The notes below the pieces were generated by a model. It saw nothing but the letters and a program-made list of their open reading frames with translations. It did no database searches and was not told the origin of the DNA. Below are positions 1 through 8,633 of a stretch of DNA of 12,492 nucleotides, piece by piece. Each line of letters opens with the position of its first letter. Positions within the stretch are counted from its first letter, which is position 1. Location of the stretch: assembly GCA_002284615.2 (NCBI GenBank), contig MU069983.1, forward strand, positions 41,011 to 53,502. The letters run 5' to 3'. Origin of the DNA: Dunaliella salina (taxonomy: Eukaryota; Chlorophyta; Chlorophyceae; Chlamydomonadales; Dunaliellaceae). The translations under genes were made by a program, and so were the position numbers.

Positions 1-350
1 TCATGCTTGCTGGTGTGAGTGCTGACAGAGTTTGTGCCCAGTCAAATTTGCCTTGACTCCCAGCAACAGAAGGTCATGCCTGATGCTGACAGAATGCGCA
101 ACCTCTCATGCTTGCTGGTGTGAGTGCTGACAGAGTTTGTGCCTAGTCAAATTTGCCTTGGCTCCCAGCAACAGAGGGTCATGCCTGATGCTGACAGAGT
201 GTGCAACCTCTCATGCTTGCTGGTGTGAGTGCTGACAGAGTTCATGCCCAGTAAAACCCTCATAGGACTTGACTCCCGGCACCAAAGGGTCACGCCTGGT
301 GCTGACAGAATGTGCAGCCTGTCACGTCTGCTGGCATGTGTGCTGACAGC
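1..350. repeat. 105-bp tandem repeat, about 3.3 copies
   Basis: Units start at 1, 106 and 211 with tcatgcttgctggtgtgag; a diverged fourth starts at 322. The array is cut by the left edge of the window. The short ORFs across it are repeat artefacts. From 350 to about 505 the sequence is transitional, with a short direct repeat (tgcaccatgtctgcag) about 70 bp apart. Confidence 0.9.
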
Positions 351-504
351 GTGTGCACCCTGCCATGTCTGCAAATATGACTGCTGCCAGATTTTGCACC
401 ATGTCTGCAGCTACCAGAAGGTTTTGCACATGCCTACAGACATGACACATTTTGCACTAGATTCTGCACCATGTCTGCAGACACAATTGCTGGCAGCTTC
501 TGCA

Positions 505-1725
505 CCACAATTCCATCCAGGCCCAAACGAGGCCCACCGCCCGGGTTCCAAACTTTTTTTTTTGAGTTTGCACCAGAGTTTGACCCAAGCCGAAATGAGC
601 ACTGCCAGAGCAGAGGGTCTGATCCAGGCCCAATTGAGCACTGCCAGAGTTCGAATTTTGTTTAAGTTTGCACAGATTTGATCCAGACCCGAAACGAGGC
701 CCACTGCCAGAGCAGAGGGTTTGATGCTGGCCCAATCAAGCACTGCCGGAGCTCAAAAATTTTTGAGTTCGCACCAGGGTTTGATCCAGGCCCGTATGAG
801 CGCTGCCAGAGCAGAGGGTCCAATGGAGGCCCAAGCGAGCAGGTCGATTTTTTTTTTCAAGTTTGCACCAGAGTTTAATCCAGGCCCAAACGAGGCCCAT
901 TGCCAGAGCAGAGCGTCCGATGCAGGCCTAACCAAGCATTGCCAGAGTTCCAAACTTTTTTCCAATTTTGCACCAGAATTTGATCCAGGCCCAAACAAGG
1001 CCCACTGCCAGAACAGAGGGTCCGATGCAGGCCCAAAGAAGCACTTGCCAGGCTTTAATTTTTTTTAAGTTTGCCCCAGGATTCCATCTGGGCCCAAAAT
1101 AGGCTCACTACCAGAGCAGAGGGTCCAATCCAGGGCCCAAGCGAGGTTTGCCAGAGTTCGATTTTTCCAGGGAAGGGTCATACGTGAATACGCGTATTTT
1201 TACGTATCATTAAAATTGCTCGTACACGCACGTATCGTTAATCTCAAACCCGCAAAATTGCACTGATAAACGTGAATACGTATTTTCACGTATCGTGAAC
1301 ATTACATGTATATACGTGTTTTGTTAAGTCCAAACTCGCGTATGACCCAACCCTGGATATTTCTTTCAAGTTTTCACCAGGGTCCAATCCAGGCCAAAGC
1401 GAGCGCTGCCAGAGCCGAGGGTCTGACGCAGGCCCAAACGAGCACTGCCAGAGTTCAATTTCTTGTTGAGTTTGCATCAGGATTAAATCCGAGGCCAAAC
1501 AAGGCCCACGGCCAGGGCAGAGGGTCTGATGCAGGCCTGAATGAGCGCTGCCAGAGTTCTTTTTTTTTTGCACTAGAGTTTGATCCAAACCCAAACGAGG
1601 CCCGCTGCCAGAGCAGAGGGTGTGATCCAGGCCCAATCAAGCATGGCCAGAGTTCCAACTTTTTTTTTTTTGAGTTTTCACCGGACTTTGGTCCAGTCCC
1701 AATTGGGCATTGCCAGAGGAAAGGT
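505..1725. repeat. About 100-bp degenerate tandem array
   Basis: Roughly 11-12 copies of a unit containing gtttgcaccagagtttgatc, caggcccaaacgaggccca and ctgccagagcagagggt, ending in a T-run. Unit starts lie near 564, 664, 765, 858, 963, 1067, 1367, 1467, 1565 and 1668. A 188-bp MITE interrupts it after 1167. Long open frames on both strands here follow the repeat and are not genes. Confidence 0.9.
1168..1355. mobile_element. hAT-type MITE, 188 bp
   Basis: Terminal inverted repeats are cagggaagggtcatacg and (reverse complement of the right end) cagggttgggtcatacg, 15 of 17 matching. Flanking 8-bp sequences gatttttc (1160-1167) and gatatttc (1356-1363) match at 7 of 8, as expected for a hAT target-site duplication. 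The interior is AT-rich with repeated acgta and acgcgta motifs and has no ORF. Its ends match the pattern of the 692-bp element at 9410. Confidence 0.82.
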
Positions 1726-1801
1726 GACACCTCTGGCTGGAATGTCTGTGTCCCCTCTGCAGTCCTCTTAGCGGTGCGAAATAGCCCCAAATGCACAGAT
1801 C

Positions 1802-1807
1802 TTTATT
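1802..1807 (-). terminator. Candidate poly(A) signal AATAAA
   Basis: AATAAA on the minus strand, 36 nt after the proposed TAG stop. Green algae usually prefer TGTAA, so this is weak evidence for the 3' end. A TGTAA also overlaps the alternative stop near 2850. Confidence 0.25.
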
Positions 1808-1842
1808 GAAAGGGCACGCAATCAAATCCAGCCAGTAAAATG

Positions 1843-2043
1843 CTAATGCCAGTGCACAATCCTGATGGGATTCACCTGACCATGCACTTGACTTGCCTGG
1901 TCCATGAGCCGAAACATGATTACTTCAACAGCCCAGTCCAGGTGAAGGACGGCCAGCTTCTCGGCCGCGACGCTTGGAAGCAGATCCATGGAATATATGA
2001 GCAAGAGTGTCAAATGAATGGCTTTTCCGACGGTCATACATAC
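1843..2043 (-). CDS. Terminal exon 6 (66 codons plus stop)
   Basis: The minus strand after CCATGCAG reads VCMTVGKAIHLTLLLIYSM, then a helical segment ending WAVEVIMFRLMDQ, and continues to HWH and a TAG stop at 1845-1843. It is phase 0, matching exon 4 or 5. One more hydrophobic segment (about residues 9-26) and an amphipathic helix fit the end of a multi-helix membrane protein. An AATAAA lies about 36 nt past the stop. Two in-frame donor-like sites exist inside it (GCAAGT at 1896 and GTGAAT at 1875), so the gene might continue further left. The acceptor is followed by GTATGT, which also looks like a donor. The opposite strand is open too, but reads less like a protein. Confidence 0.42.
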   Translation of the reverse strand, partial: VCMTVGKAIHLTLLLIYSMDLLPSVAAEKLAVLHLDWAVEVIMFRLMDQASQVHGQVNPIRIVHWH

Positions 2044-5000
2044 CTGCATGGCATTTTGCACAGAGGACTAACATTGGAGAATTGGCTTGTCGAAATGGTG
2101 CGGACATGAGTTTTCAAATGACAGGCATTACCATGCACTCCCCACTTGATCAATAAAGATAGCCTGAGGACCAATCCCAACTGCAAAAGAAAGCTGAAGA
2201 CAAGGGATGGTGTGCCCAGAAACCATTCATCTCTTGGCACACTACGAGTTGTACCCACTCGTTTCCAATCTGACCGTGAACCAGAAGCTGATGTTATCAT
2301 TCATTCCAACAGTATCTCCAATCGAAGCTGCCTCATTTTCACCCACTGAATGATTGCCAAGGACGCTTGGTGTTAAGCAGGAAGGCAGAGAACAATCAAG
2401 CACAAAAGACAACCCGGACAACCAAGACCATTGATGGATGCAAGCATCCTATGTTTGGACTCACTATTCGTGCCAGTGCTGACTGTTGGATCTTTCCATA
2501 ATGCACGCTGGCTTTGTCCAGCGTATATTTACACTCTCACTTTCATATCCCAAACATTCTTGAAGTGCCGGTTTATTCCCACTGCTGACTATCATAACAA
2601 GTAAAAGTCTAAGCTGGCGTGCATTAATGATAGACCCAACAGTCAGCGCTGGCACTAACTGTGAGTCCCACCATGACTACCATGACGCAGATAACTGCCC
2701 AAGAATGAGGATTTCAGGCTGGTCCGTGCAGCACACCGCACCTTCAGGAAAACGACTCTTGGATGACGGCGTGAGCAAAACTGGCGGTCCTTGCAGTGCG
2801 CTGGACCAATTGCAGTACACACCACTGTAACAGTACACACTGTACAAGTTACAGCGCACACCAAAGGTATGGCGCATGTCTGGTCCTCGCAGCGAACCGT
2901 ACCTTGCGCTTTTTGGTCGTGTTGGCACAGAGTGCCAAAAACATGGGGGTGAGGTATAGGCTGACAGCCACAGCATTGAGCAGCAGCCCCTTGCAAAGGC
3001 ACTTGACCACCGTGAAGCTCAAGAACAAGACCACAATGCTGCACCACAAGTTGGCATAGCTGACGGTGTTCTCAAAGCACCAGTTCCTGTATGCACCAAG
3101 CAACGCAGGTAAACAAATGCAGGTCTGAAAAGGCAGCATCAGGCAGCATCCACGTGTGGGCATGTTGTGACTTCGAAGCATCAGTCCTGGAACGCACCCA
3201 GCAACTCATGAGAAAGGCAAGCATGCCTGGGTGGGGATGCACAAGCGACTCGGGGGCAAACAAGGGAATGAATGGAGCAGTGGATTGAGGATGGGAGGGC
3301 CCCCCTCAGCTTTTTGACCATACAGACAAAGCACTCACCAGCTTTATGGCAAGCTTCCAGGCAGCTCGAATGGGAATTTTTTATGGCATACTCATGGAGC
3401 TACACTTGTCACTTGTTGCTTTTCCCACACATGGGGCCTCGTACAAAATCTGCGCACCTGTTAAAACAGAGGAGCCCATCCTAGATCCTTGCTCATATTC
3501 TACGCCCTCGAACATGGAACAGCCATGGCGCAATTGTGTATAAAAGCAGACAGGTTATTTGCGAAGGTGGTCCAGACTAATTCCAATGCAACAGACTCAT
3601 ACTGGAAAAAGATGCTAGACTACCGAATTGGGAAGGAACATTGCAGAGGTGCTCCTGGACGTATGAGCAAGCAAGCACTAACCTGTAGTCCGCTTCTTTG
3701 ATGACCCCGTGCTTGCCAAAGCCAAACACTGGCCTGTAGTCAGCTCCCCATGCCTGCCATCCCCCAAAGCTTACCAAAGCCTATCCTCATGCTTGCCAAA
3801 GCCAAACACTGACCTGTAGTCCGCTTCTTTGATGTCCCCGTTCTTGCCAAAGCCAAACACCAGGGCCTTCAGGGCAACCCTGAGAACACCGGTTGGGGAG
3901 GCATGCTCCGAATGTGCGGACAGGAAAGGGGCTGGCTGTGCGCCGGCCGCACTGTGCTTCACTGCACCACTCTCCTCCCCTTGCGATGTGCTACTGCCCA
4001 CCTGCACTCTGCCTCCCAAGAACTCATCTGTTTGCCCAACACAAGAATCAACAGAGCAGGTACGACACTGCTTGTGCACAGCAGAGTGGCTGCGTGCTGC
4101 CGCTCCTTCCGTGGTCGCTGTGTCCCTCTGCTGCAGTCGGCCGTTCTCTTTGTGCTGGCCGTCCGTCTGCCGCGCCAAATCTTGGGCTTGCAGAGCAGCA
4201 GGCCTGGCGGTAGGGTCAGCGAGCAGCTGCTCCAGCACAGCATGATCAACTGGCAGGCGCTGCATGATCTGGAGCGGGCTATACCCACTTCCATCCACCT
4301 CGCTCCATGGCCAAGCAAAGCCATAGGGTCCTCCGTACATCCGGCCCCACTCCAACACGCGAGCAAGGCACTGCTTGTTGTAGCTGAGCAGCGCACAGGT
4401 GATCAGGGACCAGGAGAAAGGGGGCTTTGCGAAACAGACTCCATTCTGCCCCTGAACAACAGAATCCTCCGACGACGAGAAGAGTGCGGGTGGCTGCACA
4501 TGCTGAGCAGGTCCACGAATGGCTGCATACCCCTGCTCCTTTTGCTGCTGCTGCTGCTGCTGCTTGCCCACCTTTGCTAGAGGGTGTGTGTGAGGTAGCT
4601 GTCCGCATGCCACAGCGTCAAAGGGCAAACACAGAGGTTCAGCCATGAGGCCAGTCAGCAGCTGCTGTGCCAGCGCTGCCATGCCCCAGCTCACAGCATG
4701 CTGCAGCAGCTCCAAGCCCACCTACGCACAAAGGAAGGGAGGCAAAGGAAAGATGCAAAGTTCAGTTCATCAACCCCATCTTCTTCATGCCTTTCCCATT
4801 TCAGAGGGATGCATGCTGCAACAGCTCCAACCTATGCACAAGGCAGGCAAGGCGCAGGACAATGGCTGAGCATTCCCAATTTTCATACTTTGAAGACCGC
4901 GGTGTTCACCCATCAAAAATAGCAGGACTTCTGCAGCGCATTACAAGATGATGCAGAGCTTACTTGCATCCCAGAAATGAGGACAAGTAGCCACAACATG

Positions 5001-8000
5001 TCAATTCATACCAAAGGTAGACAGCAAAAGCCATTCAGCATCACCCACTAACACACAAACAAAACAAAGATTCAAAACCAAGGGTGGATGTAAATGAGTC
5101 CCCGCGACCTCTTGCCAGGACACAGTGCAGAAAATATGCACGGAGCACCATAATACCACTCCTTGCCCAAAAACAAACGCAAGTGCCTCGACTTACCGCT
5201 GCCATCATGCACAACATCCCCGGTGTCTGTGCCTCCGCCTTGCTCATAAACAAATGCGAATGGTGAGCCTCGACTTACCGCTGCCATCATGTACAACATC
5301 CTTGGTATCTGCGCCTCCACCTTTAGCACATGGATACATACAAGTGGTGTGCCTCGACTTACCTCAGCCATCATGTGCAACATCCCCGGTGTTTGTGCCT
5401 CCGCCTTCAGCACAGGCAACAGGCCTTCATCAGGATGAACCAGGTTGGCGCTGTTGCTGCTGCTATTGTCGCCTTTCACCGGACTGGCGCTGTTGCTGCT
5501 GCTATTGCCGCCTTCCACCGGATTGGCGCTGTTGCTGCTGTTATTGCCGCCTTTAGCAGTCAAAGGAGAGATTGGTGAAGGAGCAAAGAGACCTTGGAAG
5601 GACAGGAACTCTGCGAGGTCCTCCATAAATGTGCTAACTGGGTCTGGCGTGTTTGCTCGGGAGGCAGCCCAGCCCTTGAGCTCTTGCAGCTCCTCACCGA
5701 GGCGGCTCCCCATGAACAGGATGCTGCGGCTACAAAGCAGCTTGCTGCCCCTCACCAATTCAAGCTCCAGGCGGAAACATTGCCCATCCAATTGCAAGCT
5801 TCTAGGCAGAGCAATGCACACCTGTCAAATGAGAAGTAAAGGAAGCAGGGAGAGGGGGTGCTGTTGATGCCTCTCAGCTCTACAAGGAGGCCACAACAAG
5901 AGGCCACAGCTTCGGCGCTTGTACACAGATAAGCTTTCAGGAAGTGCTTTGTTCTAGGAAGGCAAAACCATAGGTGGCACACGGCCAGCGCTGGATTCAC
6001 ATCACGGCGCACTTTGAATGCAGCTTGATGTGGCACCAAATACCTAGGGTTGGCCAATTCCATATAAATGAGTATGCAGTACATAAACATATACAACATA
6101 TAATTTAGACGGCATATACATGGCCACTACGATCCATTAAACAATTAAAATCAAAAACTTCATTACATACGTGCCAAAATATATACATGTACACGCCAAT
6201 ATTATTTGTATACATCATACTTAAAAAACCCATGTACAGAGTTGGCCAACCCTACAAATATTGTCTAGCACCAAAAGGGGATATAAATGGCTGAATGAAG
6301 GTAGGATAGCTCTGAGGAAGGACATCGGATGCGCAGGGATGCAGGTGCAGTCAAAGGCCCTTGAGACTACATGCTGAGAGAATTTAGTTGCGCAGGGATG
6401 CAAATGCAGTCAAAGTTCCTTGAGACTACAGGTTGAGAGAATTCAGTTGCGTAGGGATGCAGGTGCAGACAGAGCCCCTTGACACTGCATGTTAAGAAAA
6501 TTTATTTTTGCGAGGATGCAGGTGCAGTCAAAGCCCCTGGAGACTAAGTCTTAAAAGGATTGATTTTCGCAAGGATGCAGGTGCAGTCAAAGGCCCTTGA
6601 GACTACATGCTGAGAAAATTCAGTTGCACAGGGATGCAAGTGCAGTCAAAGCCCCTTGAGACTACACGCTGAGGGATTTCATTTGCAGACCTTTTTCTTT
6701 TTTTTTTCTTTTTGCTCTGCCTGCCCCTCAAGGCTACACCTTCAAGCTAACACCTTCAAAGAATGAAGGAAAAAGGACAGCCAAGCGCAATTTTGCTTCA
6801 CATGCACACTTATTAGAACAACACTCATGGCCATTATTATTAGTACAGTGCTTCTCGTTCCATCACTCCCTTGCCACCGGGGGGATGCCATGGCAGCCTA
6901 TTTTGTGTAAATACCCGAAGACCGTTTTTGAGCCTCCTTGACAGCCCTTCCTACCTCCAGAGCGTTTGCTTTTCTGTGCACACTGAGGCAAAACCTGCAT
7001 GATAGAAGCCTTGAAAAACTAACTTGCCCATGGGCAGAGGGTATGAAGGCGTCACAGGTGTGTGGACCTCCAATCTCAAATTTAACCACATTTGCAACCA
7101 AAATCCAGGAACGAAAGCATACCATCAGATTTATTGAGTCAGACATGGTTTTTAATCTGGATTTCGATTGCCAAGGATGCTCTATGCTGGATGGAAGTTT
7201 GACAGGAGGCTTAAGAAAACCTTAAATTTTTACCCCAAATTTAGGCCTGATTTTAACAGGAAGGAAACTATTTTGAAGAAAAACAGAAACAAGTAGGGTG
7301 TGATTGTCCGGACCACCAAAAAAGGGGCGGAGCTGGTGCTTTTTTAAGGATGCCAATCACCTCAATTAAGGGTTTGCTCCATAAAAAGGACCTAACCATT
7401 GAGTCAACTGAAAAGAATCATGCAGGGGTACCTGCAAAGCCTGGCCCCCCCACCCACCCACCCCCACTCACACCCCTTGCTCCTATACTAGCCCGAGCAC
7501 TTCAACCCTTGCCCACAAATCCAAGCATTAGGACTTGCAATTTTCATGCAGGACTTGTGGGCAAAGAGGATGCAGTTTGCAGTTGTGGTGGGGAGGAGTA
7601 CACAGGCAATGGAGTTGAGGAGCTGACAAACCGGGAGCCTCCTTCCAAAGCTTGTGCTTCCCTTGCTAGGGATGCCATTGCACCTGAATTCATAAAGGTG
7701 ACTGCTTACCGTCAGGTAAAATGAAATAAACGATGCAGGTTAGGCAGTGCCCCCTTGTGCAGCCTCACGCACCTGTACTGGCAATAGACCTCCAACTCCT
7801 GGTCACAATCCAAGCATTTGAGCAAACCGCTTTCATGCAGGTCCCAGTGGGCAGCAAAGAATGCATGCATAGGTATGATGGGAAGGGAAGCACAGGCAAA
7901 GGAGTTGAGTCAACTGAGAATCAGTGGCCCCGGTCACCCACCCCCGTCCACCCCAATGCTTCGACCATCTCACAGTATGTCTTATGGAGAGTACTTGTTC

Positions 8001-8554
8001 CATGCCCTGTTAAACTCAGAAATTGCTCTCACTGCTTCATGATATTGCACCTTGACCACAAGCAAAACTAAGGAATTAGTAACACCAAATTGTAAAATCA
8101 AACTGAAGTTTGTATGGATGGAACGTCTCGACATGGAGAGAAACATTGGCTGGGCAAGCAGGCCTGCAGCCCTGGAATCAGCGCAACATCAGTGTTGAGG
8201 GCTTATTGTTTCAGTGTTGACTAGACAAAATACCAAGGGACTGCGCCCAAAAAAGCTCCCAAGCTCCAATGCTCCATTGACGAAAACAGACATAAAGGCT
8301 CAGAGGTCCAGCTACCCCACCAGGCATTCTGGTACACCTTGGCCCAGCCAGGCCACCTCATTTACCTTATTTCTCCTCTAATGGTGTCTGTAATGTCACC
8401 GATGCACGCATGAGGTTCACACAACCAAATGGGGAGGGTCAAAAAATTCCCACACCCACACCCCAAAAAAATTTTCACCACAATGCATCCTTCTCCCTTT
8501 TTGAGCACCCTAGCTCACACTTCAAACTAATTTTCAGACAAGTATTTTGCACAG

Positions 8555-8633
<79 letters not shown>

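Noticed and set aside
411..1809. Many overlapping ORFs on both strands
   Set aside because: They simply translate the 100-bp tandem array and change frame with each unit.
1840..2109. Plus-strand 89-codon ORF
   Set aside because: It lies opposite the proposed terminal exon on the minus strand, which reads as hydrophobic protein, joins in phase with the exons before it, and is followed by a stop and AATAAA. The plus reading has no recognised motif. Not fully excluded.
2034..2183. Extra exon after CTTTCTTTTGCAG (hydrophobic LGLVLRLSLL)
   Set aside because: The acceptor looks good, but the best donor leaves a phase that does not match exon 6.
3829..4648. Plus-strand ORFs up to 225 codons, Leu- and Cys-rich
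   Set aside because: Shadows of the minus-strand ankyrin exon; the poly-Leu run is the reverse of the poly-Gln codons.
5125..5867. Plus-strand ORFs with poly-Leu and Cys runs
   Set aside because: Shadows of exon 2 and its 39-bp repeat.
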